Shown here in pieces: positions 7,068-15,469 of a stretch of DNA of 45,139 bases. The position numbers were made by a program, and so were the translations under genes. Origin of the DNA: Chitinophagales bacterium (GTDB lineage: Bacteria; Bacteroidota; Bacteroidia; Chitinophagales; Chitinophagaceae); assembly GCA_030832085.1 (NCBI GenBank), contig JAURJU010000091.1:1-45139 (forward strand). The letters run 5' to 3'. The notes below the pieces were generated by a model, which saw only the letters and a program-made list of their open reading frames with translations, was not told the origin of the DNA and did not search any database. Positions within the stretch are counted from its first letter, which is position 1, and each line of letters opens with the position of its first letter.

Positions 7068-9038
7068 CTAGTAATTTATTTTGACATCCCTTACAGCGGT
7101 GGGCAACCATACCTGCATGGGATTGCTCCCACGGTTGCACCATGCATAATAAGGAATGGCACGAACTTTTTGGTTGACCATTTTTGTTGACTGCCCATCA
7201 GCGTCAATCTGCAATACAGGCAACTCAGCAACAAGGCTAATTAGTTTTTCATCCAACACATTAAAATTTTCGGTCTCAAAAACAGCAGTTGTTGGCGTAA
7301 ATATATTCCATGCCTTTCCATTGTTGTCTGCTCCTTCAACGCAATAGACAATTGGACCCCTTTGCAGCGCAACCCTGTCATTGTTGTACACCAACTCATT
7401 TCTTGCCTTGATTTTACGAAGCTCCATGGGCATCAGGTATTCTACCTTATCTCCATCTGCCCATTCTTTTTCAACAATGGCATACCCATTTTCTTCTTTG
7501 AAGGCTACGGCTTTACCATTTACAAGTAGCGTTGGATTTGCATTGGATTGGTTGGTGAAAGCATAAAGATCACCAGGTGCTGGTGCATTCCTGAGCCATC
7601 CGGGAATCCTGAATGCAAGTGAAGCTTTTTCTTTTTTGCTGATGGAGATCTTACAACTGACATTTCCCTGCCATGGATATGATGTAGTTGTTTTAATTTT
7701 CATGGTTGAATTTGCCAAATCAAATGACGATTCGCTGCCCACAAAAAGATTGATGTAGATCTTATTGTGTTCTTGCCCGTAGACATAGCCTCCAACCGAG
7801 GTAATCAATCTTGCAATGTTTGATGGACAGCAAGCGGTTCCGAACCATTCTCTTCTGCTGTGATTGCCTTGTGATGCAAGTGGATTGCCATAGAAAAAAC
7901 GATCACCACTCAAAGAAAGTCCATCCAATGCACCATTGTATAAACTCCTCTCCAAAACATCGATGTATTCTGCTTTACCAGTAAGGCTGTTCATCCGTTG
8001 GTTCCAAAACACCATCCCAACAGAGGCACAGGTTTCACAATAGGCCTGCTCATTGGGAAGATCAAAATCCTTGGAAAAACCTTCGTTTTTACCTGCAGAC
8101 CCAATGGCTCCGGTGATGTACATGTTGCGAAATACAACATCCTCCCAAACCCTTCTCATTGCAACGAGATAGTCACTGTCGCCGGTATGTGTAGCCACAT
8201 CTGCAGCACCTGTATACAGGTACATCGCACGTACTGCATGTCCTGTTATTTCTGACTGCTCCTTCACTGGAAACAAATCTTGTGAATAGTCGGTTCCCTT
8301 GTTGTTTTTCCATTGGGAGCCTATTCCGTGTTCCTTCCCTCTTTCTGAAAGTAGCCAATCGGCCAGCTTAAGGTATCTCTTCTCACCTGTGGTTTTGTAC
8401 AGCTTAACCAAAGCCAGCTCCAGCTCCTGGTGGCCAGTCACCCAGTTTCTTTTTCCAGGACCAAATGTTGCATCAAAATGATCAGCCCAACGCTTGGCGA
8501 CTTCGAGAAATTTCTTTTTTCCAGTCGCATCAAAATAAGCAACAGCTGCTTCAACCATATGCCCACCACAATAATCTTCGTGCTTGTCCATGTCTGACCA
8601 ACGCTTGTCCAATCCTGTGAGTGTATAATAGGTATTGAGGTATCCGTCCGGTTGCTGTGCAGCTGCAATCTTGTCAATCCACTCATCGGCTTTATCCTCA
8701 AGTGTCTTGTTTCCTGTAAGCTTTATGGCATAAGCCATTGCTTCAATCGCTTTATATACATCTGAATCATCGAAAAAAATGCCTTCGTGTTTTTCGCCCT
8801 TTCCTCTTGCGGCCTTTTCAAAATTTCGTATCCGTCCGGTGTTCACTTCCGTTTGGTAAATGCATGCTGATAATGTTTTTGTTGCGACCTTATCAATTTT
8901 GGGTTTCCAAAAATCATCATTGACAATTACCCTGGAAAAATTGACAGGATCAATGTGGACATTGACCTGCTGGGCATTACCTAGAAAAGCATTCAACATT
9001 AAAAGTCCAGTCTGAAAAATTCTGGTATTGGATATCAT
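7068..9038 (-). CDS. GH127 family beta-L-arabinofuranosidase, secreted
   Basis: A 656-residue exported glycosidase of the DUF1680/GH127 family. Characterised members release beta-L-arabinofuranose, notably from hydroxyproline-linked arabino-oligosaccharides of extensin; another member works on aceric acid of RG-II. By alignment from memory to Bifidobacterium HypBA1, the zinc ligands are E335, C337 (CETCASVG), C403 and C404 (GTACCPSN), with C403 the nucleophile and E319 the acid/base; the E319-E335 spacing of 16 matches. An (alpha/alpha)6 barrel covers about residues 60-420 and beta-sandwich domains follow. The ATG at 9038 opens a signal peptide (ending LGNAQQ) and leaves 14 bp after GH95. The reading frame runs open 66 codons further upstream, but that part lies inside GH95. 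It shares a gene run with hydroxyproline catabolic genes, which supports the Hyp-arabinoside substrate. Confidence 0.92.
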   Translation of the reverse strand: MISNTRIFQTGLLMLNAFLGNAQQVNVHIDPVNFSRVIVNDDFWKPKIDKVATKTLSACIYQTEVNTGRIRNFEKAARGKGEKHEGIFFDDSDVYKAIEAMAYAIKLTGNKTLEDKADEWIDKIAAAQQPDGYLNTYYTLTGLDKRWSDMDKHEDYCGGHMVEAAVAYFDATGKKKFLEVAKRWADHFDATFGPGKRNWVTGHQELELALVKLYKTTGEKRYLKLADWLLSERGKEHGIGSQWKNNKGTDYSQDLFPVKEQSEITGHAVRAMYLYTGAADVATHTGDSDYLVAMRRVWEDVVFRNMYITGAIGSAGKNEGFSKDFDLPNEQAYCETCASVGMVFWNQRMNSLTGKAEYIDVLERSLYNGALDGLSLSGDRFFYGNPLASQGNHSRREWFGTACCPSNIARLITSVGGYVYGQEHNKIYINLFVGSESSFDLANSTMKIKTTTSYPWQGNVSCKISISKKEKASLAFRIPGWLRNAPAPGDLYAFTNQSNANPTLLVNGKAVAFKEENGYAIVEKEWADGDKVEYLMPMELRKIKARNELVYNNDRVALQRGPIVYCVEGADNNGKAWNIFTPTTAVFETENFNVLDEKLISLVAELPVLQIDADGQSTKMVNQKVRAIPYYAWCNRGSNPMQVWLPTAVRDVKINY

Positions 9039-9052
9039 AAAAAATGATTGGA

Positions 9053-11434
9053 TTAGAATTGAATGGACAGGGGTTTGCTGGAACTGATCTGCCAGGTTTT
9101 TGCACCATACCTGACCTGCTTGTTGATGGCGGTTGATGGTCTGACATTTGCAGACTTGAGCTTCCCATTTTCCCATACAATATCCACCGTCAAATTGCCC
9201 CTTGCTTTCAAACCCTTTACTGAACCATTGGGCCACTCAATTGGCAACGCCGGTAACAAAAGGATTTCATCATCATGGCTCTGCATCAGCATTTCAGCGA
9301 TTCCTGAAGTGGCACCAAAATTTCCATCAATCTGAAAAGGAGGATGCGCATCAAACAAGTTGGGATAGGTTCCGCCACCCGCCATTTTCACTTCATTGCG
9401 GTCTGCTGGATAATAGGTAAGAATGGTCTTGATGGCATCATAGGCCCTTTCACCATTATGCAGCCTTGCCCAGAGGTTGATCTTCCAAGCAATGGACCAT
9501 CCCGTACCATTGTTTGTTCTCAGTTCCAGTGAACGCTTAACGGCATCGGCCAAAGCCGGTTGTTTGGACATTGTTATCGATGCACCTGGATACAAACCGA
9601 AAAGATGAGAAACATGGCGGTGGTTGGGATCATTGTCGGCCCAATCATAGTACCACTCCTGCAAATTTCCTTTCTTCCCCACCTGATAAGGATGAAGCTG
9701 CGCCAAAGCCTGTTTCAATTGTATTGAAAATGCAGGATCCTGTTTCAGTATGTGCTCAGCATCAATAACATTGGCAAACAACTCCCGGATCATGGCCAGG
9801 TCTGCTGTGCCGCCAAACAATACAGCGCCTTTCTGTCCCTTATCAGTAATGAATACGTTTTCCGGGGATGTTGATGGAGCTGTCACCAAATTACCTTTGG
9901 AATCTTTCACCAAAAATTGCAGACAAAACAAGGCCGCCCCTTTCATGATGGGATAAGCCTCCTTTTTCAGGAATGCAGTATCATTTGAAAAAAGAAAATG
10001 CTGCCAAAGATGTGTCGTCATCCAGGTTCCGCCCATCGTCCAGTTGGCCCACACAGGATCCCCCTTGCCAAAATCACCAACAGGATTTGAAATGCCCCAG
10101 ATGTCAGAGTTGTGGTGGGCCACCCATCCATCCAGCCCATAGAATGATTTCGCAGTAACGGCACCTGTTTTACTCAGGTTCTTGATAAAGCCCATCATGG
10201 GTTGATGAAACTCGGACAGGTTCGTGGTTTCCACCGGCCAATAATTCATCTCGGTATTGATGTTGATGGTATAATTGCTGCTCCAGGGTGGACGGACCTG
10301 TTCGTTCCAAATGCCCTGCAAGTTGGTGGGTACTCCTGGCGTGCGGGAGGAACTGATCATCAGGTATCTGCCAAACTGGAAATACAGCGCCACCAGCGCA
10401 TTGTCACGCGCACCTTTTGAAAAATTTTTCAAGCGCTGGTCAACAGGCAAAAGTTGTTCTGCTGAAGAACCCAGGTCCAAAGAAACACGGTTGTAATAAT
10501 TTGAAAAATCAGCAACATGCTTTTTTAGCAGTATGTCGTATTGGGCTGATCCGAGTTTTTGCAATGCCGCTTCAGCCATGCGCTTCTCGTTTCTGCCTTG
10601 TTGCACAGGATGTTTATCAAAGCCATTGAAACTGGTTCCCAGTGAAATGGCCAAGAGTATTTCATTCGCATCCGAAACCTGAATGGTGCTGTCAGAAATG
10701 GTTTGATGGCCGTTGGTGGACAAGACTTTTATAAGACTGGTGAAACGCATGGCATTGGCACTGTCGTATTGTACTGCATTCGGCATGTTGCCCCTGTAAC
10801 TGGGTTCAGCAAGTGAAGGTGCCAATCCATTCATGGACAGACCTGCAGGAGACATTTCCACTTTGTGTCGAAGCAAACTGTTCATGGTCAGTACAACATC
10901 CATCTTGTTTTTTCCTTTTGCACTGAGTTTTACAAACATCAGCTGGTCGGGATGGGAAACCCAATATTCGCGGGAATACCTTGTTTCATCCGCTTCAACC
11001 AAGACAGTGACCACCGCCCTTGCCAGGTCCAGCATCCGTGAATATTTGGAAGGTTCCTTGATGTTGAAATTCATGAAAAGGTTTCCGAGGGGTGCATAGG
11101 ATGCCGAGAACTTTCCCTGGATGAATTTTGTAAGGCTGTCTGCCTTTTTGTAGTTACCAGCAAAAAGTGCTTCTCTCACCAATGGAAGATATTGCTTTGC
11201 ACCAGGATTCATGTTAGGATCTACAGGATAACCGGCCCAAAGGGTTGCCTCATTCAAGGATATCCGGTCTTTGCTGACACCACCATACACCATTCCACCT
11301 ATGCGTCCGTTGCCTATTGGAAGGGCATCCTCAAAATAAGCTGCAGGCTTATCAAATACCATCTGATCTTTCTGTTGTGCATTGGCAACCCCCGCGGCAA
11401 GCAGCAAAAAAAATAAAATGTTTTTATTCATCAT
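9053..11434 (-). CDS. GH95 family alpha-L-fucosidase or alpha-L-galactosidase, secreted
   Basis: A 793-residue exported inverting glycosidase. The signal peptide is MMNKNILFFLLLAAGVANAQ. The N-terminal GH95 beta domain begins with ALPIGNGRIGGMVYGG (37-52) and SLNEATLWAG. The (alpha/alpha)6 barrel carries N391 and N393 in NINTEMNYWP and D703 in QIDGNFGATSG, matching the Asn/Asn/Asp site of Bifidobacterium AfcA; E525 in STSPEN is the probable general acid. Family members remove terminal alpha-L-fucose, and some prefer L-galactose, from plant xyloglucan, arabinogalactan proteins or RG-II and from host glycans. It lies 9 bp after the hydroxyproline epimerase and 14 bp before GH127. Terminal fucose on arabinogalactan-protein side chains would fit the neighbours; the exact substrate cannot be read from the sequence. 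Confidence 0.93.
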   Translation of the reverse strand: MMNKNILFFLLLAAGVANAQQKDQMVFDKPAAYFEDALPIGNGRIGGMVYGGVSKDRISLNEATLWAGYPVDPNMNPGAKQYLPLVREALFAGNYKKADSLTKFIQGKFSASYAPLGNLFMNFNIKEPSKYSRMLDLARAVVTVLVEADETRYSREYWVSHPDQLMFVKLSAKGKNKMDVVLTMNSLLRHKVEMSPAGLSMNGLAPSLAEPSYRGNMPNAVQYDSANAMRFTSLIKVLSTNGHQTISDSTIQVSDANEILLAISLGTSFNGFDKHPVQQGRNEKRMAEAALQKLGSAQYDILLKKHVADFSNYYNRVSLDLGSSAEQLLPVDQRLKNFSKGARDNALVALYFQFGRYLMISSSRTPGVPTNLQGIWNEQVRPPWSSNYTININTEMNYWPVETTNLSEFHQPMMGFIKNLSKTGAVTAKSFYGLDGWVAHHNSDIWGISNPVGDFGKGDPVWANWTMGGTWMTTHLWQHFLFSNDTAFLKKEAYPIMKGAALFCLQFLVKDSKGNLVTAPSTSPENVFITDKGQKGAVLFGGTADLAMIRELFANVIDAEHILKQDPAFSIQLKQALAQLHPYQVGKKGNLQEWYYDWADNDPNHRHVSHLFGLYPGASITMSKQPALADAVKRSLELRTNNGTGWSIAWKINLWARLHNGERAYDAIKTILTYYPADRNEVKMAGGGTYPNLFDAHPPFQIDGNFGATSGIAEMLMQSHDDEILLLPALPIEWPNGSVKGLKARGNLTVDIVWENGKLKSANVRPSTAINKQVRYGAKTWQISSSKPLSIQF

Positions 11435-11443
11435 GTGTCGATT

Positions 11444-12496
11444 TTAAATTACCTGAAATCCATGGGCATATGGATCGTCGTTGGCCTCAATAGAAATGGT
11501 ATTGTGACCATAAATTTTAGCCCATCCCTCAATGGAAGGACGCATGGCAGGTTTGCCATTCACTGTGGTCTCCTCGACGATCCTACCAATAAACTTACTG
11601 CCAATGATGCTTTCGTGTATGAATTCATCTCCTTTTTTCAAGATCCCTTTTGTATACCATTGGGCCATGCGCGCGCTGGTACCTGTTCCACAGGGTGATC
11701 GGTCTATCGCCTTATCCCCATAAAAAACAGCATTGCGTGCAGTTGATGTGGCATCGATGACGGCACCACACCACAAGATATGGCTGCAGGAATGAATTGT
11801 TGGATCCTCAGGATGAATGAATTGGTACAAAGCATTGATATTGCTGCGAAGCTGCCTTGCCATGCTCACCAGTTGGTCAGCAGTAAAATGCTCCAAGCCG
11901 GGAAAGTTTTTTTGGACATCAACGATGGCATAAAAATTCCCACCATACGCAACGTCTACATGGATGGTGCCAAGCCCTGGACATTCGACGGGAAGATTGG
12001 ACTGGTCCAGGTATCCCGGAACGTTGGTCAGCCGGACAGCACTTACCTTTTCTCCTTTCATCTGGTAGGTGATGTGTACCAGACCAGCTGGTGCTTCCAT
12101 TCGAACCTGTCCACTGATCTTTGGCTTTACCAACCCCGACTCGATGGCTGCAGTGATTGTACCAATTGTTCCATGCCCACACATGGGCAAACACCCACTG
12201 GTTTCTATAAAGAGTACTGCGAAATCATTTTCAGGATCATGTGGTGGATAAAGTATACTGCCGCTCATCATGTCATGGCCCCTTGGCTCAAACATCAGTC
12301 CCTTTCTGATCCAATCAAATTCCCTCAAAAAATGCTGCCGTTTTTCACTCATGTTTCGGCCTTCCAAAGCAGGACCACCTGAAACAACCAGCCTGACCGG
12401 ATTCCCGCAGGTATGTGCGTCAACACACTCGAAAACATGTCCCGACAAATGGTGCGAAACATGGCGCAACGGCAGGGAAAGTGCTTTTGTATACAT
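11444..12496 (-). CDS. 4-hydroxyproline 2-epimerase (proline racemase family)
   Basis: Converts trans-4-hydroxy-L-proline to cis-4-hydroxy-D-proline, the first step of bacterial hydroxyproline catabolism. The 350-residue protein has both catalytic cysteines of the family: C106 in MCGHGTIG and C269 in DRSPCGTGTSA. This marks it as a racemase/epimerase, since 3-hydroxyproline dehydratases carry threonine at the second position. The family opening VDAHTCGNPVRLV is at residues 25-37. No signal peptide, so cytoplasmic. Proline racemase is the main alternative, but linked D-hydroxyproline dehydrogenase, DapA-like deaminase and KGSA dehydrogenase make the hydroxyproline enzyme far more likely. It is the first gene of a minus-strand run, 9 bp before GH95, and diverges from the sterol-desaturase-like gene over about 52 bp. 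Confidence 0.92.
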   Translation of the reverse strand: MYTKALSLPLRHVSHHLSGHVFECVDAHTCGNPVRLVVSGGPALEGRNMSEKRQHFLREFDWIRKGLMFEPRGHDMMSGSILYPPHDPENDFAVLFIETSGCLPMCGHGTIGTITAAIESGLVKPKISGQVRMEAPAGLVHITYQMKGEKVSAVRLTNVPGYLDQSNLPVECPGLGTIHVDVAYGGNFYAIVDVQKNFPGLEHFTADQLVSMARQLRSNINALYQFIHPEDPTIHSCSHILWCGAVIDATSTARNAVFYGDKAIDRSPCGTGTSARMAQWYTKGILKKGDEFIHESIIGSKFIGRIVEETTVNGKPAMRPSIEGWAKIYGHNTISIEANDDPYAHGFQVI

Positions 12497-12548
12497 AGAA
12501 GTACAATTTAATTAAAATGAACGAAATTAGCTGTCTAATCAGGTGTTT

Positions 12549-13820
12549 ATGGAGACATATGGAAAGATTCTTTTGGTTGCCATGCCAATATTTTTGCTAT
12601 TGGTTTTGTTTGAAAAATGGTATGGCTGGCGAAAAGGAAAAGACACGGTCCAAATTATGGATATGGTTTCGTCGCTTTCGTCCGGTGTCACCAATGTAAC
12701 AAAGGACGTACTTGGCCTCAGTGTAGCCATCCTGGGATATGGATGGATGGTGGACCACCTTGCTTTCATGCACATTGAGGAAGGCATTGTCGTTTATGTC
12801 ATTGCTTTCATTGCCCTGGACTTTTCAGGCTATTGGATCCACCGGATTCAACATACCACCAATGTTTTTTGGAATGCGCACATCATCCACCACAGCAGTG
12901 AGGAATTCAATCTGGCCTGTGCATTGCGACAAAGCATTTCTGTTTTTTTCAAGCTTTTTACTTTTTTTCTGTTTCCTGCAGCACTGCTCGGAGTACCTGG
13001 CAATGTGATTGCAGTTGTAGCACCGATTCACCTTTTCATTCAGTTCTGGTACCATACCCAACACATTGGGAAAATGGGCATTCTGGAAAAAATCATTGTA
13101 ACTCCATCACATCACAGGGTTCACCACGCGATCAATCCTGAATACATCGATAAAAACTATTCACAGGTTTTTATCATATGGGACAAGCTTTTCGGCAGTT
13201 TTCAGGAAGAGAAAAACCAAATACCCCCGGTGTATGGCATCACACATCCTGTTTCCACCTGGAATCCGATAAAAATCAATTTTCAGCACATCTTTTTATT
13301 GGTTTCGGACGCTTGGAAAACAAGAAACTGGATAGACAAGGTCCGGATCTGGTTCATGCCTACTGGTTGGAGACCTGCTGATGTCGCCCAACAATTTCCC
13401 CGGTTGAAAATTGAAAATGTATATGACTTTAAAAAATACAACCCGAAAAGCAGCAAGGGGCTGGAAGCTTGGTCGTGCATTCAACTTTTGTTGTTGCTGT
13501 TCTTCGTATCCTACCTGTTTGGGCATATTGCTCAAATTGGCAGTCCAGGCATTTTTCTCTATGGACTTTTCATTTTCCTCTATATCTATGCATTGACATC
13601 GCTGATGGATAATGACAAGGATGCCCCTGTTTGGGAAGGCATGAAATTGCTTACTGGAATTTACCTGATATATTCAACTGGGGGATGGTTCGGTGCAGAA
13701 AAATATCATCTTGCAATTCCCTATGCAGTAGGCGCTTATCTGTTCGCTGCAATGTATTTATCCACCAACTTTTCCATCAAACGCAGTGTAAGCGTGCCCT
13801 CTGAAAGCAACATGTCGTGA
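12549..13820 (+). CDS. Sterol desaturase / alkylglycerol monooxygenase-like membrane di-iron protein
   Basis: A 423-residue integral membrane protein of the fatty acid hydroxylase superfamily. The histidine clusters that bind the di-iron centre are HRIQH (98-102), HIIHH (111-115), YHTQH (168-172) and SHHRVHH (187-193). Membrane helices flank them at about 5-22, 55-70, 80-97 and 130-165, with a further hydrophobic C-terminal block (about 315-415), as in AGMO-like proteins. The class oxidises lipid C-H bonds with O2; the substrate here is unknown. An in-frame GTG at 12543 is an alternative start; ATG is preferred. It is the only plus-strand gene within the hydroxyproline region, and its last 85 bp overlap the 3' end of the DUF885 gene on the other strand. 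No functional link to its neighbours is apparent. Confidence 0.88.
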   Translation: METYGKILLVAMPIFLLLVLFEKWYGWRKGKDTVQIMDMVSSLSSGVTNVTKDVLGLSVAILGYGWMVDHLAFMHIEEGIVVYVIAFIALDFSGYWIHRIQHTTNVFWNAHIIHHSSEEFNLACALRQSISVFFKLFTFFLFPAALLGVPGNVIAVVAPIHLFIQFWYHTQHIGKMGILEKIIVTPSHHRVHHAINPEYIDKNYSQVFIIWDKLFGSFQEEKNQIPPVYGITHPVSTWNPIKINFQHIFLLVSDAWKTRNWIDKVRIWFMPTGWRPADVAQQFPRLKIENVYDFKKYNPKSSKGLEAWSCIQLLLLLFFVSYLFGHIAQIGSPGIFLYGLFIFLYIYALTSLMDNDKDAPVWEGMKLLTGIYLIYSTGGWFGAEKYHLAIPYAVGAYLFAAMYLSTNFSIKRSVSVPSESNMS

Positions 13821-15460
13821 AACTGTCTAACATCAAATTTTTCTCCCAAGATTGAATTGGCCCGCTTGCGCAGTTCCTTTATTTTCAGCTCTCCCATTTT
13901 GTACGCAAGGGCCTGACCAGGCCAGGCGATGTAACGGTTGATTTCAGTATTGACTTCGTGCATGGAAAGTGCCGTATTTTCAGCAAGATATTCCACTGCC
14001 TGATCACGTGTCCATCCTTTTGCATGAAGACCTACATCAATCACCAACCTGCAGGCCCTCCACATGTCATAGGTGAGTTGACCGAAGCTGCTGTATGGGT
14101 CCTGGTAAAGGCCAATTTCATAGCCCAAAGATTCTGCATACAATCCCCATCCCTCCCCAAAGGCATTGACATAGAGATTTCTTCTAAAGGTGGGCAGGTT
14201 TTCAAGTTCCTGGGTGAGTGACATCTGCAGGTGGTGACCTGGAACAGCCTCATGGAGTGTAAGGGCTTCCAGGGTATATAAACTTCTTGATGGGAGGTTG
14301 TAAAGATTGACCCAATAGTTTCCTGCACGGGTGCTTTTGATGGATGAAGGTGAGTAGCGGCCTGCGGTATAAGTAGGTGCAATGTCCGCTGGTACCGGCT
14401 CAATGCCGTAGGGTTGACGTGGCAGACGACCGAACAGGAGTGGTAGTTTTCCATCAATTTTTTTAGCAATGAAAGAGGCCTCCTTGAGCAATGCATCTCC
14501 AGTAGTGGGATAAAATTTGGGGTCAGTCCGCAGTGATTGAATGAATGCCTTCATATCACCCTGAAAACCGACTTGCAATTTGATTTCCTCCATTCCTTTT
14601 TTTATCCGATAGACTTCTTTCAAACCAATCTGAAAAATGGAATCATAACCCAGATCCGTAGTGGTGAAATGCTTCACCCTTTCCTGGTAAAATGCCAATC
14701 CCTCCGGGAAAAATTGGGCTCCGGGGTTTTTCGGTGCCCTGCCGAGGTACTCGTTTTCAAAAAAAGCCTTTACTTTCCTAAAAGCCAATACTGCACTGGA
14801 AAGAATGGCATCCTCCCCTTTTTTTTGAATGGATTGCCAAACGGTCTGGTCAAGGTTGCCTGGCTTTTTTGAGAATGGTTTCCAAAAGGTTGACAGCTTT
14901 GGATCTGTTACGATATGAACTTCATAGGTATTTGAAAAGCCTTTGACCACATCGCTGGGCTGTGCGATTCCAAGCCTTAACCCTTCACGCATGAGTTCGA
15001 AATGTTCCTCCATGAAACGTGGCAAATCATTCAACTTGGCAATGTATGCCTCAGCATCCTTTGTTGTTCGAATGGTTGTATTGGCAATGCCTGTGACATT
15101 GGTAAAAAAACCACCTTCAGAGAGGATTGGATTGAGGTAGGATTTAAAAGCATAATCAGATATCTCATCCTCAAAGCTATAGCAAAGCAGTGCTGCATTG
15201 ATTTCATCAGTAAAATCCAGCTGCAATGGATCAATGGCCTTGATTTCCCGGTCCAGTGCAACATAAAAATCATGTCTTCTTTTTGCCTCAGCAGCCCCAT
15301 GAAGCCCAAGGGGAAATCCAGTGGCCTGTTCCAGCTTCCGTTCTTGTTCATTGAATGATGCAATCTTTTTCAAAGCCGACTTCAAAACAGGATGTGCAGG
15401 TTCAGGCTGTGCCTGGCAGAAATTTGCTGCGAACAGCAAGAAAAGAAATATAAATTTCAT
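13736..15460 (-). CDS. Secreted DUF885 family putative zinc peptidase
   Basis: A 574-residue exported protein with signal peptide MKFIFLFLLFAANFCQAQ. It has the DUF885 metallopeptidase-like motif LTLHEAVPGHHLQ (HEAVPGHH at 403-410) followed by EGWGLYAE (436-443), a likely zinc site with a downstream glutamate. DUF885 proteins are poorly characterised and generally annotated as peptidases. The gene starts 9 bp after the KGSA dehydrogenase gene and is third in the deaminase-dehydrogenase-DUF885 run. A role in trimming hydroxyproline- or proline-containing peptides after arabinose removal is an attractive inference, but nothing in the sequence proves it. Its last 85 bp overlap the convergent sterol-desaturase-like gene. 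Confidence 0.82.
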   Translation of the reverse strand: MKFIFLFLLFAANFCQAQPEPAHPVLKSALKKIASFNEQERKLEQATGFPLGLHGAAEAKRRHDFYVALDREIKAIDPLQLDFTDEINAALLCYSFEDEISDYAFKSYLNPILSEGGFFTNVTGIANTTIRTTKDAEAYIAKLNDLPRFMEEHFELMREGLRLGIAQPSDVVKGFSNTYEVHIVTDPKLSTFWKPFSKKPGNLDQTVWQSIQKKGEDAILSSAVLAFRKVKAFFENEYLGRAPKNPGAQFFPEGLAFYQERVKHFTTTDLGYDSIFQIGLKEVYRIKKGMEEIKLQVGFQGDMKAFIQSLRTDPKFYPTTGDALLKEASFIAKKIDGKLPLLFGRLPRQPYGIEPVPADIAPTYTAGRYSPSSIKSTRAGNYWVNLYNLPSRSLYTLEALTLHEAVPGHHLQMSLTQELENLPTFRRNLYVNAFGEGWGLYAESLGYEIGLYQDPYSSFGQLTYDMWRACRLVIDVGLHAKGWTRDQAVEYLAENTALSMHEVNTEINRYIAWPGQALAYKMGELKIKELRKRANSILGEKFDVRQFHDMLLSEGTLTLRLMEKLVDKYIAANR

Positions 15461-15469
15461 GCCGCAAGT

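Noticed and set aside
9039-9236. 66-codon N-terminal extension of GH127
   Set aside because: It lies within the GH95 coding end, has no signal character, and a proper signal peptide starts at 9038.
11780-12382. Plus-strand frame of 200 codons
   Set aside because: Antisense shadow of the hydroxyproline epimerase, whose catalytic motifs are intact on the other strand.
11444-12496. Trans-3-hydroxyproline dehydratase as identity of the racemase-family protein
   Set aside because: The dehydratase has Thr in place of the second catalytic Cys; C269 is present here.
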